From contig NZ_HG322950.1 in NCBI RefSeq assembly GCF_000689415.1, positions 558,001 through 622,000 of the forward strand: a stretch of DNA of 64,000 nucleotides, read 5' to 3'. The position numbers and the translations under genes are program-made. The number at the start of each line of letters is the position of its first letter. Position 1 is the stretch's first letter. This document shows, in pieces, positions 7,611 through 17,300 of this stretch. Under the pieces are notes generated by a model that was given only the letters and a program-made list of their open reading frames with translations, had not been told where the DNA came from and did no database searches. The DNA is from Pseudomonas knackmussii B13. GTDB lineage: Bacteria; Pseudomonadota; Gammaproteobacteria; Pseudomonadales; Pseudomonadaceae.

Positions 7611-8956
7611 GCCATTACAAGCCTTATCCGGCTTATAAGGATTCGGGGGTGGAGTGGTTGGGGAGAGTGCCGGAGCATTGGGGCCTTCGTCGGCTCAAGC
7701 ACATGGCGAGATTTAGCGGAGGTGGTACTCCCAGTCGTGACAACGCGGATTTCTGGAATGGGAATATCCCTTGGGTGTCGCCCAAGGACATGAAGGCTGA
7801 AGTGATTTCTGGTGCTGAAGAAGCAATTACCCCTAAGGGTTTGGCGGGAAGTAGCTCTTCGCTAGTGTCGGCGGGGCACGTGCTAATGGTTGTGCGTTCG
7901 GGGATTCTCAAACACACAATCCCGGTTGCCATTAATGATGTTCCTGTGGCGCTTAATCAGGACATGAAAGCAATTCGTCTCGACTCAAATTATCTGACCG
8001 AGCGCTTCTTTATGCGTTGGGTTCAGGGGCTCAATGATGAACTTCTTAAGGACTGGCTCAAGCAAGGAGCGACAGTCGAGAGCATTGAGCAGGAATACCT
8101 CGCCAATAGCTGGATAGTGGTTCCTCCGGGCGCAGAGCGAGAGCGAATCCTTAAGGTCCTCGATCGCGAAACAGCCCGCATCGACGCGCTGATCGAAAAG
8201 AAAACCCGCTTTATCGAACTGCTGCGCGAAAAGCGCCAGGCGCTGATCACCCATGCCGTCACCAAGGGGCTCGACCCCAACGTGAAGATGAAAAACTCCG
8301 GCGTGGAGTGGCTGGGGGAGGTGCCGGAGCATTGGGTGGTTAAACGATTTCGCGATATCTGTCTCAGCATTTCCACAGGGCCATTTGGCACAGCACTGGG
8401 GAATGAGGACTATGTGACGGGCGGGGTTCCAGTGATCAATCCGTCGCACATCGTGGATGAACATTGCTGTCCCGATCCCGATATCACGGTATCTGCCGAA
8501 ACTGCTGAACGGCTTAGCTTCTGGGCAATGCGTACGGGAGATTTGGTTACCGCGCGTCGTGGCGAGCTTGGCCGTGCTGCAGTTATTTGTGACGAGCAAA
8601 ATGGCTGGATCTGCGGCACAGGTTCTTTGCGCGTGCGTCCGAACCCTGGCCAGGCAATCGTTGGATATCTCCACACTGTGCTGCAGTCTCGCTATGCACG
8701 CGAATGGCTAAATCTCGCCTCAGTCGGCGCAACAATGGCGAACCTTAACGAGGGGATCTTGGGTAGCCTCCCATTGGTGCTTCCTCCATCAACTGCTGAG
8801 CAAGAAAAACTCTTGGCATTGCTGGAGGTTCAGAGTGTCCGTCTTAGCAAAATTGAACAAAGGGCAGCGGACAGCGTGGCGCTTCTCAAAGAACGCCGCT
8901 CCGCCCTGATCACCGCCGCGGTCACCGGCCAGATCGACCTGAGGGAAAGCGCATGA
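7607..8956 (+). CDS. hsdS: Type I restriction-modification specificity subunit
   Basis: 449 aa with the standard two-fold HsdS layout: a variable target-recognition domain (TRD1, about 20-180), a central conserved helix (DRETARIDALIEKKTRFIEL and RQALITHAV), TRD2 (about 235-400), and a C-terminal conserved helix (ERRSALITAAVTGQIDLRE). Each TRD is introduced by the same motif, SGVEWLG.VPEHW. Base composition falls in both TRDs, where third positions become A/T-rich, whereas the conserved regions match neighbouring genes. Each TRD reads one half of a bipartite site; the site cannot be predicted by eye. The last 4 bp overlap the next gene. Confidence 0.95.
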   Translation: MSHYKPYPAYKDSGVEWLGRVPEHWGLRRLKHMARFSGGGTPSRDNADFWNGNIPWVSPKDMKAEVISGAEEAITPKGLAGSSSSLVSAGHVLMVVRSGILKHTIPVAINDVPVALNQDMKAIRLDSNYLTERFFMRWVQGLNDELLKDWLKQGATVESIEQEYLANSWIVVPPGAERERILKVLDRETARIDALIEKKTRFIELLREKRQALITHAVTKGLDPNVKMKNSGVEWLGEVPEHWVVKRFRDICLSISTGPFGTALGNEDYVTGGVPVINPSHIVDEHCCPDPDITVSAETAERLSFWAMRTGDLVTARRGELGRAAVICDEQNGWICGTGSLRVRPNPGQAIVGYLHTVLQSRYAREWLNLASVGATMANLNEGILGSLPLVLPPSTAEQEKLLALLEVQSVRLSKIEQRAADSVALLKERRSALITAAVTGQIDLRESA

Positions 8957-9888
8957 GCCAGGGCCGCAGCATTCGCCTGTTCCTCGTCGACGGCACGCCC
9001 AACGGCCTGCTCACCGCCGAGATCATGAACTGGACCGGCCATGTGCTGACCGGCCCGCGCAGCAAACTCGCCGAGCTGGTGCAGCGCCCCGAGTGCGCGC
9101 GCACTGGCGTGTACTTCCTGATCGGCCCCGACCCGGACGACAGCCTGCGCACCCGCGTATATGTGGGTGAGTCCGACGACGTGGCCCAGCGCCTCAAGCA
9201 GCACAACCGCCCCGAAGAGCAGGGCGGCAAGGACTTCTGGGAGCGCGTGTGCCTGGTCACCAGCAAGGACCAGAACCTCACCAAGGCCCACGTGAAGTAC
9301 CTGGAAAGCAAGCTGATCGACATCGCCACCGGCGCCGGCCGCTGCCTGCTGGCCAACGGCACCGCCCACGAATACGCCGGCCTGCCGGAGTCCGACCGGG
9401 CCGACATGGCGTACTTCCTGGAGCAGATCCGCACCGTGCTGCCGGTGCTGGGCTTCGACTTCCTGCGCGAACTGACCAAGCCCTCCAGCCTCGCCACGGC
9501 GCCGGCCGAACAGCCGGTCAGCCGGTCGCCGCGCTTCGTGCTGGATATCCCCAAGAGCAAGGCGCGCGCCCTGGCCGAGGAAGTCGACGGCGAATTCTTC
9601 GTGCTCAAGGGCTCCAAGGCCCGGGCCGAGTGGGTAGGCGCCCAAGGCGGCTATCAAGGCATGTTCAAGCAACTGGTGGTTGAGGGCATGCTGGTTCCCG
9701 ATGGCAATGGACACTTGTCGTTCAGCAATGACTACGCCTTCAACAGCCCCAGTGCCGCAGCAGCGGTGGTTTGTGGCCGGTCAGCCAACGGCCGCACCAC
9801 TTGGCTGGTGGAAGGCTCCGGCCAGACGTACGCTGCCTGGCAGGATCAACGCTTGAACACAGTCACCCCCCTGGCGGAGGACGCATGA
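8953..9888 (+). CDS. GIY-YIG nuclease-domain protein with DUF4357-like C-terminus, embedded in the type I R-M operon
   Basis: 311 aa. Residues about 45-130 show the GIY-YIG pattern: GVYFL, then RVYVGESDDVAQRLKQH (the YIG-like strand and the following arginine), then the metal-ligand glutamate in KYLESKLI. The C-terminal part (about 195-275, KARALAEEVDGEFFVLKGSKARAEWVG) resembles DUF4357. Stop and start codons overlap by ATGA on both sides (hsdS and the DUF1016 gene), so it is made together with the R-M subunits. It is not a normal subunit of type I enzymes. It may be a second effector nuclease, for example acting on modified or invading DNA; this is inference. Confidence 0.8.
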   Translation: MSQGRSIRLFLVDGTPNGLLTAEIMNWTGHVLTGPRSKLAELVQRPECARTGVYFLIGPDPDDSLRTRVYVGESDDVAQRLKQHNRPEEQGGKDFWERVCLVTSKDQNLTKAHVKYLESKLIDIATGAGRCLLANGTAHEYAGLPESDRADMAYFLEQIRTVLPVLGFDFLRELTKPSSLATAPAEQPVSRSPRFVLDIPKSKARALAEEVDGEFFVLKGSKARAEWVGAQGGYQGMFKQLVVEGMLVPDGNGHLSFSNDYAFNSPSAAAAVVCGRSANGRTTWLVEGSGQTYAAWQDQRLNTVTPLAEDA

Positions 9889-10928
9889 CCCCCATCTCAG
9901 CAGATACCGCTCTGCAGCCCCTGCTGGGCAGCCTTGCCGAGCTGATCCGCCAGGCCCGGCAACAGGCTGTCCGGGCGGTGGATGTGATTCAGGTAAAAAC
10001 CTGCTGGGAAATCGGCCGGCACATCGTCGAGGTCGAGCAGGGCGGTGAAGCGCGTGCGGCCTATGGCAAGAAGCTGCTGCCAACGCTCGCCGAAAGGCTC
10101 AGGGCCGAGTTTGGCAAGGGCTTCGATGAGCGCAACTTGCGGCATATGCGTGCCTTCTACCAGGCCTTCCCCATTTGGAACGCACTGCGTACCGAATTGA
10201 GCTGGACCCACTACCGCACCCTGCTCAAGGTGGACAGCGACAGCGCCCGCCAGTGGTACATGAACGAGGCTGTGACGCAGAACTGGAGCACCCGCGCGCT
10301 GGAGCGGCAGATTGGCACGCTGTATTACGAACGCCTGCTGGCCAGCCAGGATCGTGCGGCCGTCGAGCAGGAAGCTGCCAGCAACCTGCAGGCGCTAGGC
10401 AAGAGCCCGCGCGAATTTGTGCGCGACCCGGTGCTGCTGGAGTTTCTCGGGTTGCCCAATGCCGGCGCCTTGCTGGAAAGCCAACTGGAGCAGGCGCTGA
10501 TCGACCAGCTGCAGGGGTTTCTGCTGGAGCTGGGCAAGGGCTTTGCCTTCGTCGGTCGGCAGCAGCGTATCAGCACCGAGAGCAAGGACTTCTATGTCGA
10601 CCTGGTCTTCTACAACTACTTGCTCAAGTGCTTCGTGATCTTCGATCTCAAGCGCGGCGAGCTGACCCATCAGGACATTGGCCAGATGGACATGTACGTG
10701 CGCATGTACGACGACCTCAAGCGCGGCCCGGACGACAACCCGACCGTGGGCATCATCCTTTGCGCGCAGAAGGATGCGTCGATCGTGCGTTACTCGGTGC
10801 TCAATGGCAGCGAGCAACTGTTCGCCAGCAAGTACAAACTGGTGCTGCCCACCGAGGAAGAGCTGAGGGCCGAGCTGGACCGCGAGCGAGCCTTGCTGAC
10901 AGAGCAGGGCGCCGCGCGGGATGACTGA
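9885..10928 (+). CDS. DUF1016/YhcG-family PDDEXK nuclease
   Basis: 347 aa. The N-terminal DUF1016 helical domain (about 10-170) carries the family pattern YGKKLLPTLAERL, GFDERNLRHMRAFY and LSWTHYRTLL. It is followed by a PD-(D/E)XK nuclease fold (about 215-345) with YVDLVFYN and the catalytic DLK in FVIFDLKRGELTHQDIGQMDMYV. YhcG homologues are often found beside type I R-M genes but their reaction is not established. The start ATG overlaps the GIY-YIG gene by 4 bp; 66 bp separate it from hsdR. Length and both catalytic motifs look intact. Confidence 0.88.
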   Translation: MTPISADTALQPLLGSLAELIRQARQQAVRAVDVIQVKTCWEIGRHIVEVEQGGEARAAYGKKLLPTLAERLRAEFGKGFDERNLRHMRAFYQAFPIWNALRTELSWTHYRTLLKVDSDSARQWYMNEAVTQNWSTRALERQIGTLYYERLLASQDRAAVEQEAASNLQALGKSPREFVRDPVLLEFLGLPNAGALLESQLEQALIDQLQGFLLELGKGFAFVGRQQRISTESKDFYVDLVFYNYLLKCFVIFDLKRGELTHQDIGQMDMYVRMYDDLKRGPDDNPTVGIILCAQKDASIVRYSVLNGSEQLFASKYKLVLPTEEELRAELDRERALLTEQGAARDD

Positions 10929-10994
10929 CCAGTACGGCGGCCCGAATCCGGGCGCTGTCTTGAATTGAAAGTTTGATAGGGAAGCAGGGAACGC

Positions 10995-13900
10995 ATGAGC
11001 CACATCCACCACGAATGCGAACTGGAACGCCACATCGTCGAGCAGCTTGCCGCGGCCGGTTGGCTCGTCGGCAAGTCTGCGGATTACGACGCCGCTCGGG
11101 CGCTGTACCCCGAGGATGTGCTCGGCTGGCTGGAGGACAGCCAACCGCAGGCCATGGCCAAGCTGCAGGCGATGAATGGCGCCGGCACCTCGCAGGTGGT
11201 GCTGGATCGCCTGGTCAAGCAATTGGAGAACAAGACCGAGGGTGGCACGGTGAATGTGCTGCGCTACGGCTTTGCCGTGGCGGGCGGCGGTACGCTCGCC
11301 ATGAGCCAGGCGATGCCCGAGGACGAGCGTAACGAGACGGTGATCCAGCGCTACGCGGCGAACCGCCTGCGCGTGGTGCCGCAGCTGCGCTACTCGCTCG
11401 ACAAGGCCGATGAGATCGACCTGGCCTTCTTCATCAATGGCATTCCCGTGGCGACCGTCGAGTTGAAGACGGACTTCACCCAGTCGGTGCAGGCTGCCAT
11501 GCAGCAGTGCCGCATGGACCGCCGCCCCGAGCGCAAGAGCGGCGGCACCGAGCCGCTGCTGACCTTCAAGCGCGGCGCGGTCGTGCATTTCGCCATGAGT
11601 GACAGCGATATCCGCATGACCACCAAGCTGGCCGGCGATTCGACCTTCTTCCTGCCGTTCAACCGGGGCAACGATGGTGCTGCCGGCAACCCGCTGGGCG
11701 ACAACGGCGCCTATCCGGTGAGCTACTTCTGGGAGCGCGTGCTGCAGAAGGGCAACTGGCTGCACATCTTCCACCGCTTCGTGCTGCAGGAGCGCAAGGA
11801 AGCCCAGGATGTGAACGGCAAGACCTACTTCAAGGAAGGCCTGATCTTCCCGCGCTTCCACCAGTGGGAAGGCGTGACCCGGATGATCGATGCCGTTCGC
11901 CTGGAGGGTGTCGGGCAACCCTATCTGATCCAGCACAGCGCCGGCTCCGGCAAGACCAACACCATCGCCTGGACAGCCCATTCGCTGATCCGCGTGCGCC
12001 AGCCCAATGGCGAGCCGTTCTTCCATAGCGTGATCGTGGTGACCGACCGCCAGGTGCTGGACCAGCAGCTGCAGGACGCCATCCAGCAGATCGAGCACCA
12101 GGCTGGCGTGGTGTGCGCCATCGACCGGCAGCAGTCGAGCCTGCCCAAGAGCCAGCAATTGGCCAAGGCGATGCTGGAAGGCGTGCCGATCATCGTCTGC
12201 ACCCTGCAGACCTTCCCGTATGCGCAGAAGGCCATCCTGGGCGAGCAGAGCCTGCGGGATCGCCGCTTTGCCATCATCATCGACGAGGCGCACAGCTCCA
12301 CCGGTGGCAGCACCGCCGACGACCTGCGCTATGTGCTGACCGGGCAGAGCGAGGAGGAGTGGGAGAAGCTGTCCAAGGAGGAGCGGCTGTCTGTTTGGCA
12401 GAACTCGCGCAGCCGGCCGGGTAATGCCAGTTACTTCGCCTTCACCGCTACGCCCAAGCATTCGACGCTGAGTTTGTTCGGTCGCCCGCGTAATCCGGCC
12501 CTGCTGGTGAGCCAGGAAAACCCGCCGGCTCCGTTCCACCTCTACACCATGCAGCAGGCGATCGAGGAGGGCTTCATTCTCGACGTGCTGCTCAATTACA
12601 CGAGCTACCAGGCGGCCTTCAAGATCGGCAGCGAGTTGGCGGACGACAAGCGCGTCGATGAGAAGAGCGCACGGCGCAAGCTGGCCAAGTGGCTTTCGCT
12701 CAACCCGGTGAACGTGGGGCAGAAGGTCGAGCTGATCGTCGAGCACTTCCGCAAGAACGTGGCGCACCTGCTCGGCGGCCAGGCCAAGGCGATGGTGGTC
12801 ACCAGCTCTCGCGCGGCGGCGGTGAAGTACCACCTGGCGCTGGAGGATTTCTGCAAGCGCAAGGGCTACGACAACGTGCGGGCGATGGTGGCGTTTTCCG
12901 GCGAGGTGCCGAACGCGGAGGTCGAGGAAGCCAGTCTGCCGGCCGACCACCAGTTCAGCGAAACCAACCTGAACCCCGGCCTGAACGGCCGCGACATGCG
13001 CAAAGTGTTCGACACCCCGGACTACCGGGTGATGATCGTGGCCAACAAGTACCAGACCGGTTTCGACCAGCCCAAGCTGGTGGCCATGTACCTGGACAAG
13101 AAGATCTCCGGCGTGGAGGCGGTGCAGACCCTCTCCCGGCTGAATCGAACCTTCCCAGGCAAGGACAAGACCTTCGTCATCGATTTCGCCAATGAGGCGA
13201 AGGAGATCCTGGCGGCCTTCAAGACCTTCTACCGCGACGCACAGATGGCGGATATCCAGGACCCGAACATCGTCTACGACATCAAGCAGCGCCTGGACGG
13301 CATGTTCATCTACGAGCAGGGCGAGGTAGAGGCTTTCGGTAATGCCATCGTTGACCTGAACGTCACCCACCAGAAGCTCTACGCACTGACCCAACCCGCT
13401 ACTGACCGCTTCAACGGCAAGCTGAAAACCCTCAACGATGCCATTGACCTCTGGGAGAAGGCCTGGGAGAAGGCGCATGACGAGGGTAGCGAGAAGGACA
13501 TGGAGTACGCCGACGCCCAACGATCGGAATACTGCAAGGCGCGCGACGAGCTGATGATCTTCAGCGAGAGCCTCTCCAAGTTCGTGCGGAGCTACGAGTA
13601 CATCGCCCAACTGGTCGAGTTTGGCGACCCGACCCTGGAAGCCTTTGCCAGTTACGCTCGCCTGCTGCGCAAGCGCCTGAAAGGCATCACGCCCGAGCAG
13701 GTTGACCTGGGCGATCTCAAGCTCAGCCACTACAAGCTCAAGAAGGGCGACAACCTCAGTGGTGTCGCAGTCCTGGCGGAAACGCCCGGCCTGTACGGCA
13801 TCACCGACAGCGGCCTGCGCGATGCCCGCGACCGCGAGAAGAAGTATCTCGCGGAGCTGATTGAGAAGCTCAACAACGCGTTCGGCAAGGACATTACCGA

Positions 13901-14177
13901 TACCGATCAGGTGAGCCTGGCGCTGCAGGTATCCGAACACTTGCGCACGGATGGCGTCGTGATGGCTCAGGTGAAGAACAACAACCTGGAGCAGGCTAAG
14001 AAGGCTGACTTCCCGTTGAAGGCTATTCAGATCATTACGAGTGCCATGAGCAGTCACACCGCCATGGCAACCAAGTTGCTCAGCGATGAGTCTGCTCGCG
14101 ATGTGTTCCTGACGGTGATCTATGAGCTGCTGAAGAATGACTCTGGAGCGGAGTTGCTTGCTGCTACCAGAAAATAG
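10995..14177 (+). CDS. hsdR: Type I restriction-modification restriction (motor/nuclease) subunit
   Basis: 1060 aa. The N-terminal PD-(D/E)XK nuclease has EIDLAFFINGIPVATVELK, with the catalytic ELK at about 156-158. The SF2 translocase has Walker A SAGSGKT (about 315-321), the DEAH box IIIDEAHSS (about 427-435), motif III FAFTATPK, and motif VI TLSRLNRTFPGK. The C-terminal helical region contacts the methyltransferase. The start is preceded by AAGCAGGGA. It is the last gene of the operon and ends 17 bp before a bidirectional hairpin terminator. All catalytic motifs are present, so the complex is probably active against DNA unmethylated at the HsdS site. Confidence 0.95.
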   Translation: MSHIHHECELERHIVEQLAAAGWLVGKSADYDAARALYPEDVLGWLEDSQPQAMAKLQAMNGAGTSQVVLDRLVKQLENKTEGGTVNVLRYGFAVAGGGTLAMSQAMPEDERNETVIQRYAANRLRVVPQLRYSLDKADEIDLAFFINGIPVATVELKTDFTQSVQAAMQQCRMDRRPERKSGGTEPLLTFKRGAVVHFAMSDSDIRMTTKLAGDSTFFLPFNRGNDGAAGNPLGDNGAYPVSYFWERVLQKGNWLHIFHRFVLQERKEAQDVNGKTYFKEGLIFPRFHQWEGVTRMIDAVRLEGVGQPYLIQHSAGSGKTNTIAWTAHSLIRVRQPNGEPFFHSVIVVTDRQVLDQQLQDAIQQIEHQAGVVCAIDRQQSSLPKSQQLAKAMLEGVPIIVCTLQTFPYAQKAILGEQSLRDRRFAIIIDEAHSSTGGSTADDLRYVLTGQSEEEWEKLSKEERLSVWQNSRSRPGNASYFAFTATPKHSTLSLFGRPRNPALLVSQENPPAPFHLYTMQQAIEEGFILDVLLNYTSYQAAFKIGSELADDKRVDEKSARRKLAKWLSLNPVNVGQKVELIVEHFRKNVAHLLGGQAKAMVVTSSRAAAVKYHLALEDFCKRKGYDNVRAMVAFSGEVPNAEVEEASLPADHQFSETNLNPGLNGRDMRKVFDTPDYRVMIVANKYQTGFDQPKLVAMYLDKKISGVEAVQTLSRLNRTFPGKDKTFVIDFANEAKEILAAFKTFYRDAQMADIQDPNIVYDIKQRLDGMFIYEQGEVEAFGNAIVDLNVTHQKLYALTQPATDRFNGKLKTLNDAIDLWEKAWEKAHDEGSEKDMEYADAQRSEYCKARDELMIFSESLSKFVRSYEYIAQLVEFGDPTLEAFASYARLLRKRLKGITPEQVDLGDLKLSHYKLKKGDNLSGVAVLAETPGLYGITDSGLRDARDREKKYLAELIEKLNNAFGKDITDTDQVSLALQVSEHLRTDGVVMAQVKNNNLEQAKKADFPLKAIQIITSAMSSHTAMATKLLSDESARDVFLTVIYELLKNDSGAELLAATRK

Positions 14178-14194
14178 GAACGGTTAGAAACGCA

Positions 14195-14217
14195 AAAGCC
14201 GCGCAATGCGCGGCTTT
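14195..14217 (+). terminator. Terminator after hsdR
   Basis: AAAGCCGCGC (14195-14204) and GCGCGGCTTT (14208-14217) form a 10-bp stem with an AAT loop. It may also act for the tRNA transcribed from the other side. Confidence 0.85.
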
Positions 14218-14232
14218 CGTGTATCTGGAAGG

Positions 14233-14309
14233 TGGTGGGCCCACACGGACTCGAACCGTGGACCAAAGGATTATGAGTCCTCTGCTCTAACCGACTGAGC
14301 TATAGGCCC
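14233..14309 (-). tRNA. tRNA-Ile2 (CAU, lysidine-modified), decoding AUA
   Basis: 77 nt including encoded CCA (14233-14235). Acceptor stem GGGCCTA/TGGGCCC plus A73; anticodon loop CTCATAA between GAGGA and TCCTT; T loop GTTCGAGTC. A CAU anticodon could be Met or Ile2. The C4-G69 and C5-G68 pairs, which TilS uses to choose tRNA-Ile2, are present, and the body resembles E. coli Ile2 rather than elongator Met. It is also the boundary of the accessory R-M block. Confidence 0.85.
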
Positions 14310-14325
14310 CCAGAAGGCCGGCGGA

Positions 14326-17300
14326 TTATACCGGCGTCGTCTGCGGGGCGCCAATCGGATGCAGCGGAGTCAGGAATCTTGCGGCGAATTGGTCGGCGGG
14401 CAGGGGCGGGCTCAGGGCGTAGCCCTGGACGTGGTCGCAACCTTCGCTGGCGAGGAATTGCTCCTGCTCCTCGCGCTCGACGCCTTCGGCGATCACCGTC
14501 AGGCCCATGCTGCGGCCCAAGGCGATGATGGCTCGGGTAATCGCCGCGTCCTGGGCATCTTCGGGGAGGCCGTGGATGAAGGACTGGTCGATCTTCAGGA
14601 TGTCCAGCGGCAGTCGCTTGAGGTAGCTGAGCGAGGAATAGCCGGTGCCGAAGTCGTCGATCGCCAGTTGCACGCCCAGGCCCTTGAGGGCGTGGAGGGT
14701 GATCAGGGCTTCTTCGGTCTGGTGCATCAGGAAGTTCTCGGTGATCTCCAGTTGCAGCCGGGGCGCGTGCAGGTTGAAGCGCTGCAGCAGTTCGCGCACC
14801 TGTTCCACCAGGTCCACCTGGTGCAGCTGGGCGCCGGCGAGGTTCACCGAGAGCGGGCCGAAGGCGGCGTGGCTTTGCTGCCAGCGGCTCATTTGCCGGC
14901 AGGCTTCTTCCAGCACCCAGGTGCCCAGCGGCAGGATCAGCCCGGTTTCCTCGGCGAGGGGGATGAAGCGGTCCGGCGGGATGCTGCCCAGCTGCGGGTG
15001 GTGCCAGCGGATCAGGGCTTCGGCGCCGACCAGCGAGCCGTCGAGCAGCGATTGCTTGGGCTGGTAGTAGAGCTGCAGCTGGAGGGTTTCGAGGGCGCGG
15101 CGCAGTTCGTTTTCCAGGGCGACGCGCTCGGTGGCCTGGAAGGTCAGTTCGCGGGTGTAGAACTCGGTGCGGTTGCGGCCCTGGGCCTTGGCCCGGTACA
15201 TGGCGGCGTCGGCATTCTTCACCAGGGTGGCGACGTCCCGGCCGTCGCCGGGGTACAGGCTGATGCCGATGCTGGCGCTGACGAAGAACTCCTGGTTGTT
15301 GGCCTGGTACGGTTTGCCGAAGCACTGCAGGAGCTTGTTCGCCACCAGCTCCGCGTCGCGCGGCTGGTGCAGGCCGGGAAGCAGGATGATGAATTCGTCG
15401 CCGCCCAGGCGTGCCACTGTGTCGACGTCGCGCAGTTGTTCGCGCAGGCGTTGGGCGATGGACTTGAGCAGCTGGTCGCCGACCGGGTGGCCCAGGCTGT
15501 CGTTGATGTGCTTGAAGCGGTCCAGGTCGAGGAAGAGCACGGCGCCTTGCTGGTGTTCTTCCTGCGCCTCCTTGAGCGCCGTGGTCAGGCGGGCCTCGAA
15601 CAGCAGGCGGTTGGGCAGGCCGGTGAGCGGGTCGTGGTGGGCCTGGTAGTCGAGGCGGGCCTGGGCGTACTTGAGCGTGGAAATATCGGCGAAGACGCCA
15701 ACGTAGTGGCTGATCTCGCCCTGGCCGTCCCGGACCGCGCTGATGGTCAGCCATTCGGGGTAAAGCTCGCCGCTCTTACGCCGGTTCCAGATCTCGCCCT
15801 GCCAATGCCCTTCGGCGTTGAGGTGGTGCCAGAGGGCCAGGTAGAAACTGCTGTCGTGCTGGCCGGAAGCGAGCAGGCGGGGCGACTGGCCGAGCACTTC
15901 GTCTTCGCCGTAGCCGGTGATTTCGCTGAACGCGCGGTTGACCGCGATCATGCGCTGGCTCGCGTCGGTGATCATCACGCCTTCGGCGGTGCTTTCGAAC
16001 ACGGTGGCGGCCAGGGTGAGCTTTTCCTGCATCTGCTGGCGTTCTGTGATGTCGCGGGCGATGGTCAGCAGGCAGTCGTCTTCGCCGATGACAATGTGGT
16101 GCGCTGAAAGCTCGCAGAGCCGTGCGGCGCCCTCGCGGGTGCGGATGAACGCGGTGAAGCCCTGCACGGACGAGCGCTCGACCAGTAGTTGCAGCAGGCG
16201 CCGACGGTCCGCCGGATTGGCCCAGAGGCCCAGTTCGAGGGTCGAGCGGTCGTTGGCTTCGTCGCGGTTGTAGCCGGTGATGCGGGTGAAGCCTTCGTTG
16301 GCTTCCAGCAGCATGCCATCGCGGATTCGGGTGATGAGCATGCCGTCGGGCGAGGCGTGGAAGGCCTTGGCGAACTTCTCTTCGGAGGTGCGCAGCTGTT
16401 CCTGGGTGGCCTTGAGCTGGGAGATGTCGCGGACCACCACGACCAGTGCGGGGGTGTCGTCCAGGGCGATCTGCTGGGCCGAGAGCAGGGCGGTGAAATG
16501 GCTACCGTCGCGGCGATGCAGGGTGGTCTCGATGTTGTTGAGGTTCTCGCCCTGCAGGCGCGCGAGCATGCGCGGGCCCATGCCCGGTTCGCCCCAGATG
16601 TTCAGTTTCGTGGCGGTGCTGCCGAGGGCTTCACTGGCGGGAATGCCGACCTGTTGCTCGAAGGTGCTGTTCACCGCCAGCAGGCGGCCGTCGATGCGCC
16701 GGGCGAGGACGATGATGTCGGGGCAGTGGTGAAAGACCGAGGCGAATTTCTGTTCGGACAGGCGCAGCGCCTGCTCGGTGCGCTTGGTTTCGGTGATGTC
16801 GACCATCAGGCCGCGCAGGATGAGTTCTTCGCCGTGGTGGATCAGGGTGATGATGTCGCGAATCCACACCACTCGGCCGTCGGCCGCGAGCATGCGGTAG
16901 TCCATGCTGTGGTTGCGCCCGGCGCGGCTCTCGGAGAGGCAGTAGCTCATCGCCTGCTCTGCGTCGTCGGGGTGCAACGTGCGTTGCCAGAAGCCCGGCT
17001 TCAGCCATTCACTCAACGGATAGCCGAGCAGCGCCTGGGCGTGTGGCGAGACGTAGGTGAAGCGGTTCTCCGACAGGCGCATTTCCCAGGCGATGGCGGT
17101 CATGCTTTCGACCAGGCCACGGTAGTGCTGCTCGCTGTCGCGCAGGGCCTGTTCGAGCTTTTCCCGGCGCGCCACTTCGCCGCGCAGGCGGCGGTTCATG
17201 GCCACCAGCATGGTGACGATGGCGATGCCGAGAAGCAGGGCCGGTATGCCGAATTTGAGGATCTGGCCCCAGTCGGTGCGGTTGTCGACCAGGCCGCCGA

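Noticed and set aside
10395..14057. A very long open frame antisense to hsdR
   Set aside because: High GC at third positions opens antisense frames. It has low-complexity composition (H, V, L, Q, G-rich), no ribosome-binding site, and fully overlaps a gene with all HsdR motifs.
14178..14309. Possible attachment site at the tRNA 3' end
   Set aside because: Looked for a second copy of TGGGCCCACCA-type sequence near the left edge of the R-M block (4.5-5.7 kb) and found none; no integrase gene in the window.
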